A stretch of DNA of 64,000 nucleotides from a virus, in IMG/VR virus record IMGVR_UViG_3300025087_000061, positions 1 to 64,000 of that record. One strand, written 5' to 3'. Made by a program: the position numbers and the translations under genes. Shown here piece after piece: positions 34,598 to 44,542 of the stretch. The number at the start of each line of letters is the position of its first letter. The first letter of the stretch is position 1. The notes below the pieces were generated by a model. The model searched no databases, had not been told where the DNA came from, and was given only the letters and a program-made list of their open reading frames with translations.

Positions 34598-37063
34598 TTA
34601 ATCCTCAAATTCAATTATACCCTTAGCTTTTTTAATTCTATCTTCCACTAAATCAGAAAGATCGATCTCATCAAATGTCTTTTTAACTTTATCAACAAAT
34701 ATATCTTTTATTTGAATAGCATCAAAGTCAAATTCGACTTCTGATTTTTTAACCGGGATTTCTATTTCTATAAAATCAATGCTTTTTGTCTCTATATTAT
34801 TGCCAATATCTTTTTTCTTATCTACGTTCTTTAAATCTTGAATTAAGCATCTTTGCTCTTTCATTTGTTCTAAAGACTGAATTAGAGCTTCTTCAATACT
34901 AATTCCATCATCTTCAGCAATCATTTTAGCAAATTCTACTAATTCTTTTAAATGAATTAGTGAATATCCATCTGTTAATTTAGCAAACTCAGTTATAATA
35001 TCCTTATCGGCATCTTTTATAAAAAACTTTAATAGTTTTATTCTGTTATCTTCATCTGGAAGTGAAAAATTTATAATATGATGAAACCTACCAGGCCTAT
35101 CAATCAATGCGTCTGGAATATCTTCTGGGAAATTTGAAGTTAAAATAGTTAGAACACCTTTATTTTCCCTTATCCCATCCATTTCAGTTTTTAACAAATC
35201 AACAGTATAGCCACTAAGCCATGTATCAATATCTTCTAAAAAGAAAACACTAGGCGCAAGAGTTCTAGCCATTTCAAAGCCAATGCCTAAAGCACTAGCA
35301 GCTCCCCAGCCAAAATCTTTAGATGAAGCCCAGATAAAAGTCGTATCTGCTTTATTCATCAAAATCTTCCCAGTTAATGTTTTGCCCGTACCTGGGGAAC
35401 CAATAAACATCATTCCACGACTAGGAGACTTTGTAGATAATTTTTCAATATTCTTCTTAATTTTATCCTTTGCTTCATCATTTGGGAAAATGACATCATC
35501 CCATCCTATTTCCTTAACCTCAAGAAATTCTCCACCAATAGAAAATTTTTCACCTTTAAGATAATTATTCTCATCAACCCATTTTATAGCATCTCTGACA
35601 AACGATTTATTTAATTCAATATTTTTATTAGAAGTAAAAATATCAATACTTAAACCACCCCAATTTTTATAAATTTGAAAAACAAACCTATCACCATCAT
35701 TTGATTTATAAAATTGAGTTCCAGTTACTAAAAACTCTTCTTCTAATTTTGAATTCAATTTCACAACAGAATGCTGCAATGGGATTTCAGATCCATTACC
35801 ATAAAAATTTCTTTGATCAAGGAGTTCATGCTTAGACAAAACATTCTTAAATGCAGAAAGAAAATTGCCTTTCATAGCATTCGGGATAAAAAAATCTGTA
35901 GTGAAAATATCTTTTATTTTACACCCCAAATATTTCGTAAAAATTTTATATTCAAATCCTGCCGGTTCTGTCCTTACTTGAGTAATATCAAAATCATTGA
36001 CATATTCTTTTTTTATTTTTTCTAAATCAACATTTTTTACTTTTAAAGAATTGAAAAATTTAATTCTTGCATCTATTACATCTGTTTCCTTTTTAATCTC
36101 TACTTCCTGTTTCTCTTTATTAAAATCATCCAATTCTTTTTCAATGATTATGTCTATGTCTATCTCTGATTCTGATTCTTTAACATCCTCTAATTCCTGA
36201 TCTTTCTCAATTAAAGTTTCATCAATATCCACATTATCGGAAATTAACTCCCCTTCCGGTTCATTAATAACGACAGTTTTTTCAATTATTTCTTTATCGG
36301 AATCTTTAGTTACGTCTTCATTATTTTCTTTACTGCTAATAAATTCTATATCAACATACCAATTGCCCATTTTTTTGATATCTTCTTTTTCCTTACTTAT
36401 GAAGTCATCACCAGCCAATAATCCAAAAACTTCATCAGGGATATTTATTTCTTTAACTATTTCTTCTTTTTTCTTTTCTAAATCAACAAACCCAACAATT
36501 TTTGCTTTCTCATTATCTTGGTCAATTTCATTTACAAAATCAACAATAGATTTTGTAGTAATCTCTCCATTAGCCACTCTTTCTACTAATGCTGAGTAAT
36601 GGTCCGGCACTACAACAGCTGATATTTCCAAAAGTTCAACTTTTTTAAAAACCCTATCAGGGATTTTGCCGCCTCTAGTATATTTTTTTATTTCAACTTC
36701 ATTCATATCATCTTTATATAAAATTTCTTTAGGAATAAAGCCTACAGAAAATGCATTCATAACTCCGCTAGAGTATAACTTGTAAAAAGTTTCTCCTTCT
36801 TCAGTTTCAGCAAACTTAACCTTGAATTTTAATCCCTGACCAGGATAGACTTTAGTCCAAGCTGCCCTACCAATAGGAGGTCTATCATATTTATGGAAAG
36901 CGGGGATGACAGGATTTTCTATAAAATTTTCTAATTCCCAAGCATTATCATCAATTAAATCTCCACTTCTATCTATAGAATCTGATTTATTCGCATAAGC
37001 AACTACAGATTTTTCTACCTCATTCACTTCTTTTTGAAAAATATTTTTAAATAACTTTTCCAT
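34598..37063 (-). CDS. Prohead protease fused to AAA+ ATPase
   Basis: Residues 1-175 match the HK97 prohead protease family: His57 in AFHKYDRPPIGR, Ser106 in MNAFSVGFIP, and acid Glu146 in ELLEISAVVVPDH. Residues about 180-350 are a charged Glu/Lys linker, and about 350-540 an unfamiliar domain. From about 550 comes a complete AAA+ module of the BCS1/FtsH-like kind: Walker A GSPGTGKT (about 554-561), Walker B SVFFLEDIDTW, sensor ILTSN and an arginine-finger-like RPGRFHH. HK97 proteases are usually about 200 residues with no ATPase. An energy-driven unfoldase joined to the maturation protease is the simplest reading. Confidence 0.85.
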   Translation of the reverse strand: MEKLFKNIFQKEVNEVEKSVVAYANKSDSIDRSGDLIDDNAWELENFIENPVIPAFHKYDRPPIGRAAWTKVYPGQGLKFKVKFAETEEGETFYKLYSSGVMNAFSVGFIPKEILYKDDMNEVEIKKYTRGGKIPDRVFKKVELLEISAVVVPDHYSALVERVANGEITTKSIVDFVNEIDQDNEKAKIVGFVDLEKKKEEIVKEINIPDEVFGLLAGDDFISKEKEDIKKMGNWYVDIEFISSKENNEDVTKDSDKEIIEKTVVINEPEGELISDNVDIDETLIEKDQELEDVKESESEIDIDIIIEKELDDFNKEKQEVEIKKETDVIDARIKFFNSLKVKNVDLEKIKKEYVNDFDITQVRTEPAGFEYKIFTKYLGCKIKDIFTTDFFIPNAMKGNFLSAFKNVLSKHELLDQRNFYGNGSEIPLQHSVVKLNSKLEEEFLVTGTQFYKSNDGDRFVFQIYKNWGGLSIDIFTSNKNIELNKSFVRDAIKWVDENNYLKGEKFSIGGEFLEVKEIGWDDVIFPNDEAKDKIKKNIEKLSTKSPSRGMMFIGSPGTGKTLTGKILMNKADTTFIWASSKDFGWGAASALGIGFEMARTLAPSVFFLEDIDTWLSGYTVDLLKTEMDGIRENKGVLTILTSNFPEDIPDALIDRPGRFHHIINFSLPDEDNRIKLLKFFIKDADKDIITEFAKLTDGYSLIHLKELVEFAKMIAEDDGISIEEALIQSLEQMKEQRCLIQDLKNVDKKKDIGNNIETKSIDFIEIEIPVKKSEVEFDFDAIQIKDIFVDKVKKTFDEIDLSDLVEDRIKKAKGIIEFED

Positions 37064-37901
37064 TATATAATCCCTCTAAAAAATCTTTTTTAAATTTATA
37101 AAATTGTTCCGGCGTAGTTATTTTACCATATATTTTATGGAATAATTTATGTTCATCATTGTTTAATGTCACAACATTATTAATATCAAATAAAATATTT
37201 TTAAATTTTATCCAATTGTCTTTATTAATATTATTTTCTCTAATTATTGTTGACAAAGATTTTAAATGATGATGGATTAATTTGCTCCTATTATTTTTAT
37301 TCAATATAATTGATTTATATTCATCTCTTTTAAAACACCTTTCTCTATTTTTAATATAACCAGAAGACTTCCTTATTAAATCTTGCAAAGATGTTAACCC
37401 GCCCTTCCATTGTGGACTATTTTCTTTAATATACTTACCAACCCTAGCACAATCTGTACATTTTTTAGAACAATATTTTCTTTTACTTCCACGCCTGTAT
37501 AAATTCAGCATCCGTTTATTAAAAATTTTATATTCTTTGCCACAATATTCACAAATTAAAAATATTGTTGAGACATCTTTTTTATTATTATCATAACATA
37601 TACGAGAACAATACTTTTGATTAGATTTATTACTTTTGGGTTTATACGTCTTACCACAATATTCACAAATTTTATTTTCTATAAATATTTTATCGAAGGC
37701 ATAACAATAATGAGAACAATATTTCCTTCCATCTTTTATTTCAGAATTCCTTGCTTTATAGGCTATACCGCAATATCCACAAATAAGGCAAACACTATTA
37801 TTTTTAATAGATTTTTTATTTTTACAAATAGAAGAACAATATTTTTTTCTTTTGATACTAGTTTCAAATTCTATAGAACAAAATTCACATTTTTTAATCA
37901 T
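37047..37901 (-). CDS. Zinc-finger HNH homing endonuclease
   Basis: 284 residues. The N-terminal 170 residues hold five repeated zinc-binding units of the form CxxC..KxYCSxxC (for example CEFCSIEFE and CEYCGKTYK), followed by NSPQWKGG and a C-terminal HNH-like segment (LIHHHLKSL and NNVVTLNNDEHKLFH). It overlaps the start of the prohead protease-ATPase gene by 17 bases. It is likely a mobile intruder. Very AT-rich even for this genome. Confidence 0.75.
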   Translation of the reverse strand: MIKKCEFCSIEFETSIKRKKYCSSICKNKKSIKNNSVCLICGYCGIAYKARNSEIKDGRKYCSHYCYAFDKIFIENKICEYCGKTYKPKSNKSNQKYCSRICYDNNKKDVSTIFLICEYCGKEYKIFNKRMLNLYRRGSKRKYCSKKCTDCARVGKYIKENSPQWKGGLTSLQDLIRKSSGYIKNRERCFKRDEYKSIILNKNNRSKLIHHHLKSLSTIIRENNINKDNWIKFKNILFDINNVVTLNNDEHKLFHKIYGKITTPEQFYKFKKDFLEGLYNGKVI

Positions 37902-37917
37902 AATAAATTCTTCTCAT

Positions 37918-38127
37918 TCAATCACACCAATAATTACATTGGATAAGAAATTTATTATCGCCAATTTTTTTTATTACAGAACCGTCATCAATCCCCATAC
38001 ATTTACATTCTTTGTTCGCTATACATTTCAATTTAGTTTTATCATGATTATATCTTGGACAAAATTCATAATTTTCTGGGATTAGCTGATTTTTATTGTT
38101 TTGTACTGCACGAACAAGATTAATCAT
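37918..38127 (-). CDS. Small Cys-rich hypothetical protein (69 aa)
   Basis: Contains FCPRYNHDKTKLKCIANKEC followed by KC and a C-terminal CNYWC, suggesting metal binding. Its start overlaps the metallophosphoesterase by eight bases. Function unknown. Confidence 0.55.
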   Translation of the reverse strand: MINLVRAVQNNKNQLIPENYEFCPRYNHDKTKLKCIANKECKCMGIDDGSVIKKIGDNKFLIQCNYWCD

Positions 38128-38896
38128 GATATTCCTTTTTTAATTTTTCCAATGAATAGGTTTGGGTGTCAAATCTCCCTTCTTTAAATGAATCGAGTAA
38201 AACCAAGCCTTTCCAATATTCAGTAATTCTGCCGTGTACATAATCTTCATGTTTTTCAAAAAAACAACCTACACTTAATATTTGTTGTAAATCATCTTGC
38301 CCATGCCTTTTAAAACCTTCATACTCCATACTGTGAACATGAGCAAAGACACAACTCGTAAACATTAATTGGCTAACTTTTTTTGTAATATTCACCCCAC
38401 AAACTTCTTTTGTTTTATTAAATGGAATATGTGTAAAATTTATTTTATTTATATTTAAATATTCTCTGTAAGGAATAAATTTTATATTCCTTTCTTTTAA
38501 TTTTAGATCTTTTTCTATACTTACTAGACCTTCAAAAGTTGGATCATATTCTAAATATCTGTTGAGACGATTTCCATGATTACCGTTAAGATAATAAACA
38601 TTTGGTCTATATATTTTTAATTTTTGCAATCTTTGCTTTTCTTGTAATTCTAAAAGTTCATAAAATATAATATCTAAAGCTTCGTTCCCTTTATCTATTT
38701 CTTTTTTATATCTTTTACCTTCCATTCTTTGTCGTTTATCTTTATCAAAAAATGACAAACAACTCATTGTTAAAAAATCACCCATAAAAATAATAACATC
38801 TGGTTTTTTATCTATAATAAATTTACTTAACAACTTAAACCTACTTAAATCATCAAGTTCATCTATATGACAATCACCTATTGGCAATATTAACAA
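38120..38896 (-). CDS. Calcineurin-like metallophosphoesterase
   Basis: Shows the five-block order of this family: GDCHID (Asp8, His10), IIFMGDFL, LNGNHGN, a later His in NFTHIP-like position and VFAHVHS. It hydrolyses a phosphodiester or phosphomonoester with two metal ions. 258 residues. Phage copies are common near head genes, but substrates are unknown. It is the last low-GC gene before the GC-rich secreted cassette. Confidence 0.85.
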   Translation of the reverse strand: MLILPIGDCHIDELDDLSRFKLLSKFIIDKKPDVIIFMGDFLTMSCLSFFDKDKRQRMEGKRYKKEIDKGNEALDIIFYELLELQEKQRLQKLKIYRPNVYYLNGNHGNRLNRYLEYDPTFEGLVSIEKDLKLKERNIKFIPYREYLNINKINFTHIPFNKTKEVCGVNITKKVSQLMFTSCVFAHVHSMEYEGFKRHGQDDLQQILSVGCFFEKHEDYVHGRITEYWKGLVLLDSFKEGRFDTQTYSLEKLKKEYHD

Positions 38897-38967
38897 TTAT
38901 TATCCTCTAATTAAATTATTAAAATAAAATCAGTTGCAAAAATGCGAATGCTATTGTTGCTGTCACC

Positions 38968-40794
38968 TTATTTAAACCTTACCGAACCTGCGCCTTCTTT
39001 AGACCTTACCGAACCAACAGACTCAGTTGATGCCACAATGCTGAAACTCGCTTCCGTGCTTGTTGCGTTTGCGTTGCCAGAACCATCAATACACCTGATG
39101 TAATAAGTGTATGCCGCGTTGCAATCCAGGTTTACGAGGCTTGTGGTGTGTGTAGTTCCCCCGCCACCTGAGAAAGTAAAATCCATATCGGCGTAGGCTT
39201 CATCGGTAAGGCTTCCTTTGCAGGTGGCAGACTCATCTGTTGTCGCGCCAAGCACTTTGGTTGTTGGGTCCGAGGGGCAGGATAGTTCTCCGGTAAGCGT
39301 AACGCCAGAGATAACCGGCGGGTCAAGGTGTGTGATGGTGATAACCGGGCTCGCAACGATGGCTGCAGATCCGGTGAGGATTGAGGCCGGGATTGTTGCT
39401 GTTATCGTCTCATCTGCTGAGACGTCATAAGCATCTACTTTTACAATTAGAGTTATCTGCGTATCACTGTTACGGATGCAGTCAGCGTACGTCCAGTTTG
39501 CTTCATCATCCCAACTGCCTGCCCCAGACAATGAGCCGTTGAAACCAGCCAGTAATGCGGTAGTGGCTGCGTTATCAGCACAAGCCGTCGCAATAAAGGT
39601 GTCGCCATCCAACGTGATGATTATTGTCTGGTCATCTCCGGCAAGCTCTGTTTCAGTTACTCCGCCTGTTACGGCTGTGCCTGTGAGTGTTGCGTTTACC
39701 CCTAACATGGCAAAATATGTAGGCCCTATACGACTGCCATCAATAATAAAATCATCGACATAGTAGGCCATATCCAAGGCTTCCGAAATTTCTCTGATAA
39801 GAAACGAATGGTTGCCACCAAAGAAAAACTTATTATAATTGTAGTCCTGGCCTGCCTCAACTACAACTCCGTCTGTTTTTGTAAATATTTTTGTAACATT
39901 CCCTTCAGCATCGTACAACCACATTTCAGAGACAGCATCGGCATTCCCTGCCGTTCCTGTGGTTTGATGGAATTCTATCCCAAACCACTGCTCATTGCCG
40001 ATAGCTGTCCCCAAAAACGGCTTAATGCTATACGCAGTGCCTCCACCGTCTACGGCATCATATGCCTCGTACAGCAGGTCATTATTCCAGTCTGCATCAT
40101 AAGCCGAATCGAGACGGAGGCCTGGTTTGAAAAATAACTCATACCCGTAGGTTGCTCCTGTTTTTATGTCCGGCAAATAATGTGATTGCCCATAAACCTG
40201 GCCTTGCCCATCTGCCTGAGCGTATTCGTCATATATTGAACTGGCTGAGTATGCCCCAGCCACAAGAGTGTTAAATTTGTAATAACTCCAATACCCGGTG
40301 AAATTTCCGCTTTCATCCCTGTAAGGGAAATGGTTGTAGGGCATCTTCACCATATAGAAAATATAAATGTCATCATAACCAGAATCTATGGTCCCTGATG
40401 TTGCATACCCATCACCAAGCGTGAAGTACAAGCCGAACCTGGAAGGTCCTTTGTGGTCAACCGTGCCTTGTTGGGATAGATCAAGCCGTAACGACTTACC
40501 TGTGCCCTGCCAAACATTTGCTGCCCCATGATTTGCAATCCAATCATAGGTGCTATCGGTGCTTGACTGGTAATAATACATGTTCCAGATTGAAGCTGAA
40601 TTATCTGCTGATTTAGTTGGCAAATTATTAAAATAATACCCAACTCCTGTTGATGTTCCACTCCAGTCATTAAGCTGGTCGAAAGTCTCTACAATATCAA
40701 AACCGGCACCTTCAAGATCTGACTGCCAATCAGCCACAGCCTGGACCGGCAAGGCCAATATGATGAAAAGCAAAAACTTAATAGCCACTTGCAT
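38968..40794 (-). CDS. Secreted multi-domain protein (jelly-roll, Ig/FN3-like)
   Basis: 608 residues from ATG 40794, which has AAGGTG upstream; the frame extends to 40824. A signal peptide (MQVAIKFLLFIILALPVQAVA) leads into a lectin/lyase-like jelly-roll part (about 25-365, ending YYVDDFIIDGSRIGPTY), then a beta-sandwich repeat and an FN3-like domain. The jelly-roll resembles carbohydrate-binding or polysaccharide-lyase folds. The protein should leave the cytoplasm. GC content is visibly higher than in flanking phage genes. A short repeat VGSVRSK/AGSVRFK ends it. Confidence 0.65.
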   Translation of the reverse strand: MQVAIKFLLFIILALPVQAVADWQSDLEGAGFDIVETFDQLNDWSGTSTGVGYYFNNLPTKSADNSASIWNMYYYQSSTDSTYDWIANHGAANVWQGTGKSLRLDLSQQGTVDHKGPSRFGLYFTLGDGYATSGTIDSGYDDIYIFYMVKMPYNHFPYRDESGNFTGYWSYYKFNTLVAGAYSASSIYDEYAQADGQGQVYGQSHYLPDIKTGATYGYELFFKPGLRLDSAYDADWNNDLLYEAYDAVDGGGTAYSIKPFLGTAIGNEQWFGIEFHQTTGTAGNADAVSEMWLYDAEGNVTKIFTKTDGVVVEAGQDYNYNKFFFGGNHSFLIREISEALDMAYYVDDFIIDGSRIGPTYFAMLGVNATLTGTAVTGGVTETELAGDDQTIIITLDGDTFIATACADNAATTALLAGFNGSLSGAGSWDDEANWTYADCIRNSDTQITLIVKVDAYDVSADETITATIPASILTGSAAIVASPVITITHLDPPVISGVTLTGELSCPSDPTTKVLGATTDESATCKGSLTDEAYADMDFTFSGGGGTTHTTSLVNLDCNAAYTYYIRCIDGSGNANATSTEASFSIVASTESVGSVRSKEGAGSVRFK

Positions 40795-41548
40795 TATACA
40801 CCTTCCCGTTGTCAATATATCCATCAGAGGTTAAAACTGTAGCGCTAGCCCCGCCCCATGCAAACACGGTGTTAGAACCAGTAGACGCGGCAGGGTCGTT
40901 GTCTGCTTCCGCAGTAACACAGTTGGTTGTGCCGTCAGCGTCACAAGTTTTTACATACATGTCATTTCCTGCCGCCGTCTCTTCTATCCACCCAGCTTCA
41001 AAATAAAACCACTCGCCTTCCGCACGGCCACTGCTGGCAGGGATGTTTACTGTATCCGCTGTACCGCCCCCGGTATGTGTGAGCAAAAGAAGGATATCAG
41101 CGGCATCACCTAGCGATGCAAAAGACAAAAATACCCGGTTTGATGTATCCAAAACGTTGTACCATATGTACTGCGCATCAGCATACATCCCAGTGCCAAC
41201 ATAACACCTGCCAGAAATTTTCCCGTCTGAAACAAGATCAGTTGCAGTTGTAAACTCGGCCCTGGAGCTTGCCCCATCACCATGGATTGCTGATGCGCCG
41301 TCATAGAATTGATCGGTCGTTCTTGCTGCGCCACTCTGATAAGTGGGAGATGTATCTTCCGTCGAGCACCCGGCAGGAGTTCCGGTTGTTACGTCATCCG
41401 TCTCCATGTGCCAGGAGTGGATCAGTGTCCCGGTACAGGAGTCTCCGGCAGTGGCAGTCTCATTTACATTGTTTTCCCCGCCCGGACCCCAGGCAAAGGC
41501 CTGAAACGGTGCGAGAAGAAGTGCAAGAAATAAAAACCGCTTTATCAT
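40778..41548 (-). CDS. Secreted LamG-like protein
   Basis: 256 residues with a signal peptide (MIKRFLFLALLLAPFQAFA) and a jelly-roll domain of the laminin-G type (SWHMETDD, FYDGASAIHGDGASSRAEF). Such domains often bind sugars. GC-rich. It overlaps the next gene by 17 bases and the upstream gene by four, so it is part of one operon cassette. Confidence 0.65.
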   Translation of the reverse strand: MIKRFLFLALLLAPFQAFAWGPGGENNVNETATAGDSCTGTLIHSWHMETDDVTTGTPAGCSTEDTSPTYQSGAARTTDQFYDGASAIHGDGASSRAEFTTATDLVSDGKISGRCYVGTGMYADAQYIWYNVLDTSNRVFLSFASLGDAADILLLLTHTGGGTADTVNIPASSGRAEGEWFYFEAGWIEETAAGNDMYVKTCDADGTTNCVTAEADNDPAASTGSNTVFAWGGASATVLTSDGYIDNGKVYNASGY

Positions 41549-42564
41549 GAAGCACCCCCATCAACCCAGGTTCCGCTGCGGCCATTGGTATTGGCCTTCG
41601 TGGTTGACCGGTTGTGGATGCAGATAAAATTCCCAGCTGCTCCGGGGCTGTCAAGTTCGTACCCAGCTCCGGCAAGAGCGGCACCATCCAGGTAAATTGT
41701 CATGCCGTCAGATTGAGGGTCAATCTTCACAACATTGGCACCGTCAGAATAGACACACCCTGAATAGTCAGCGATCGCCGGCCAGAGTATTGTTGTGGCC
41801 GCATTGATGTACCACCACGATCCAGACTGAAGAGGACCGGGGGCAAGCTTCCATACGTCCCCATCGTCCCAGTTATTATCGGTTCCACCTGTCAAAGTAC
41901 CGACCAAAGTCGTGCCTGCATTATCTATAACCGGCGCGACTGACCCATCGGTTACGTTGTAAACCGTCATGCCTATGCAGCCGTCAACCGGCAGTGACTC
42001 GCTGGAATCGGTCATAAAAGCAGCATCGGCACCACCATCATGCACGCCCTCGGTGGTGGTCAAAGAAAAGCTTTTCGTATGGCCGTTGATTGTTCCGCTG
42101 CTTTCGACGACCATGTCATTAGAAAAAGAGACTGCGACATTTGAAAGATCCAGTGTTGCAAGTGCCTCAATCCAGCCCTGCACCTTCGTCGCCATGTAAG
42201 TTGCAAAGTCAGTCAGGGCAACCTGCACCATCGTGCCGTTGTCGTTTACTACGGCCCGGTCAGCATCGACAAGCGTGGTGGCTGTTGCGGCTGTATCGCC
42301 ATCAGATGTGGCTGTAAGCTCGGTTGCGGACGGTGTCATGTTGGTTATCCCAGACACGGTTAATGCAAACGGCGCATATACATCCTCGCCGATCAATGCC
42401 TGAATCTCTGCCGAGGTGTCCACGGTTGGATCTTGCTCTGTTGCCGCGTTCGTGCCGCCCTTATTGGCGTCCTGATAGCCGTTGTTGTCAGCGTCAAGCT
42501 CAACCGCTAAGGCTTTCCAGGGAATCAGCAGAACAAGTGCCGCTATCAATAGAATTTTATTCAT
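41545..42564 (-). CDS. Secreted fibre-like protein (339 aa)
   Basis: Signal peptide (MNKILLIAALVLLIPWKALA) then an acidic, Thr/Ala/Asp-rich beta protein whose C-terminal half (CIGMTVYNVTDGS and GNFICIHNRS) looks like sequences in phage tail fibre and neck-fibre proteins. Role unknown. GC-rich, coupled by ATGA overlap with the LamG-like gene. Confidence 0.6.
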   Translation of the reverse strand: MNKILLIAALVLLIPWKALAVELDADNNGYQDANKGGTNAATEQDPTVDTSAEIQALIGEDVYAPFALTVSGITNMTPSATELTATSDGDTAATATTLVDADRAVVNDNGTMVQVALTDFATYMATKVQGWIEALATLDLSNVAVSFSNDMVVESSGTINGHTKSFSLTTTEGVHDGGADAAFMTDSSESLPVDGCIGMTVYNVTDGSVAPVIDNAGTTLVGTLTGGTDNNWDDGDVWKLAPGPLQSGSWWYINAATTILWPAIADYSGCVYSDGANVVKIDPQSDGMTIYLDGAALAGAGYELDSPGAAGNFICIHNRSTTKANTNGRSGTWVDGGAS

Positions 42565-42575
42565 TTGTCATCTCC

Positions 42576-44213
42576 TTACCATGTAGCGGTTTCACCGCCG
42601 AAAGTTGCTGATTCACCACCAAAAGTTACTAGCTCGATATGCAATCTACCCCCACCCAACGAATAACTGTCAGGTGTCCCCAGAAACCACAGGGGCGGCG
42701 GCATTGTCATGCCTTTGCACAACTCGTATGCGCCGATTGGCTCGCCAGACCCGCAATAGATATTGTCGTGGGCGGTGCCGGCGTCAAAGAGCGATTTGAG
42801 GCGGGGACGGCCTTGAGTGTCGAGGAGGGGATTGTCGGTTAAGTCGGTGGCGTCGAGCGTTATGTCATTGTCAGGTGCATTGTAAACAAGGTTGTCGTGC
42901 TCCACAGCGACAGATCCCGCGCTTGTTTCAAACCCTTTGCTTGTCGGGCTGTCACAGAGGTTATTAATCCACGTAGTGGTATTGCCTATGTTGTCACCGT
43001 CAGCTTGACTAAAGCAAACATTTGGGGAAATAACAGTGTTGCCAATCCATCGATTCCCACTACTCTCGTTGCTAGCGTTCCTCAACCCCATGCCGCTTGA
43101 ACCACTTACGAGATTATGCTCTACAAGGTTTCCAGTTCCTTTGAAAATGCTTATGCCCCGCCCCCCGCAAGCCGCGTTGGTGTTTTTAATAATATTTCTG
43201 GCGACATAATTGCCTGTTGACAACAGTGTGTCATCGGTGTTCGACCAATCCAAGATAATGCCACATCCGTCGCAACTTGCCGTGTCAACACTATCAATCC
43301 TGTTATCGATTACGTCAACCTCGTTAATCCAATGGAGCTGAAGGCAATTTACCATTGGGTAGTCCGAGTCACCACATTGTCCTACATGATTATCCTCTAT
43401 TGTGCTGGCTAAAGTTGCACCGTTGATGCCACCAGGAAGACCCATAAACGGTCCCCGTGTGTGGTCAACATCATTCCTCGCAACAGTCAATCCTTCGACT
43501 CTATGCCCTCCGCTCCAGACATCTGCGTCAGCGGTGCCGAATATGAAATTTTTGAGGTAGTCGCCAATGTTATCGGTAATGGAGATATTATACGGGTGTT
43601 TCGCATTTGCTCCCGCCTGCGCCATCCTGATCCCTTCCATTGTCCCATTGCTGCGAAAATCATTGTGGTGAAAATTTATGTTGTAGGAATCAGCGGTTGA
43701 CGTGTAGATATCAAGGCATGTCTGGGATGTGTCCGAATCGCAAATAATATTCTTCACTTCAACATCATGTTGCCCGAAAAAGTACACTATGCGCCCGAGA
43801 GCGGCGCCGCCCGCAAACGTCAGAGTGCCGAGGCCGTCAATTTGATAGCACCCTCTACCAGCTACCCCAAAAAGAAATCCTTGCGTTGCGGAGTAAGACA
43901 AAACCGGTGCATCCCCAAAAGCTGGCGCAAAATAATACAGCGCATCCGATGTGCCGGTGGCCCTGACGATAAGCTGCCCGTCAATGGGGCCAGCATCGTC
44001 GCAAAAGTAAATTGTATCACCCGGGGTCATATCCGCGGCGTCTGTTCCCCAGTTATCTTGCGCGGAAAACCAAGACTCATCATGGGCAGTAGCACAACTT
44101 GTACCTGAATCATCGCCTTGAGTTGCCCCAGCAATGTAGACGCCCTTCGCCCCCGCCACGGACGGCATGGCCAACATGAGGGACAGAAGCAGGGCTAGAA
44201 TTTTCTTGATCAT
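42576..44213 (-). CDS. Secreted right-handed beta-helix protein
   Basis: 545 residues with signal peptide (KKILALLLSLMLAMPSVAGA) followed by a long parallel beta-helix region (about 120-450) with repeated N-rich turns such as NIICDSDTSQTCLDI and NYVARNIIKNTNAACGG. This fold is shared by pectate lyases and tail spikes. It is likely exported and may bind or cut polysaccharide. GC-rich. The C-terminus ends in repeats of TFGGESATFGGETATW. Confidence 0.65.
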   Translation of the reverse strand: MIKKILALLLSLMLAMPSVAGAKGVYIAGATQGDDSGTSCATAHDESWFSAQDNWGTDAADMTPGDTIYFCDDAGPIDGQLIVRATGTSDALYYFAPAFGDAPVLSYSATQGFLFGVAGRGCYQIDGLGTLTFAGGAALGRIVYFFGQHDVEVKNIICDSDTSQTCLDIYTSTADSYNINFHHNDFRSNGTMEGIRMAQAGANAKHPYNISITDNIGDYLKNFIFGTADADVWSGGHRVEGLTVARNDVDHTRGPFMGLPGGINGATLASTIEDNHVGQCGDSDYPMVNCLQLHWINEVDVIDNRIDSVDTASCDGCGIILDWSNTDDTLLSTGNYVARNIIKNTNAACGGRGISIFKGTGNLVEHNLVSGSSGMGLRNASNESSGNRWIGNTVISPNVCFSQADGDNIGNTTTWINNLCDSPTSKGFETSAGSVAVEHDNLVYNAPDNDITLDATDLTDNPLLDTQGRPRLKSLFDAGTAHDNIYCGSGEPIGAYELCKGMTMPPPLWFLGTPDSYSLGGGRLHIELVTFGGESATFGGETATW

Positions 44214-44539
44214 TTTACCCTCGTTAACGTGAACTCAAATCTTTCAATCCCGCCTTTGTACAAAATACCCCTGAATGTGCCGTCATCCTGCTCTTCAACA
44301 ACATCGATAATGTCACAGAAAAATTCATGGTTTTTCGGGTGGTTATAGTCAAGGCAGTATTTTTCCCCGTTCGTGCTCACGTAGAAATGCGCCCCCTCAA
44401 TCCCCACGGCCCGGTTGAATCCCTCGCCGTCCTTGATGATCTTGTGGTCGCCAAGCGGGTTGAAAATGCTTGCCCAGCCGTGACAGGTCACTGCCCATTC
44501 GCCGTCAAGATTCATAATATTATCAACCCAAAAGTTCAT
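44210..44539 (-). CDS. Hypothetical protein (109 aa)
   Basis: A GC-rich gene belonging by composition to the secreted cassette but without a signal peptide. Contains two Cys and a probable beta fold (NLDGEWAVTCHGWASIF). The start may be the second Met at 44515. Its stop overlaps the beta-helix gene's start. Confidence 0.5.
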   Translation of the reverse strand: MNFWVDNIMNLDGEWAVTCHGWASIFNPLGDHKIIKDGEGFNRAVGIEGAHFYVSTNGEKYCLDYNHPKNHEFFCDIIDVVEEQDDGTFRGILYKGGIERFEFTLTRVK

Positions 44540-44542
44540 ATA

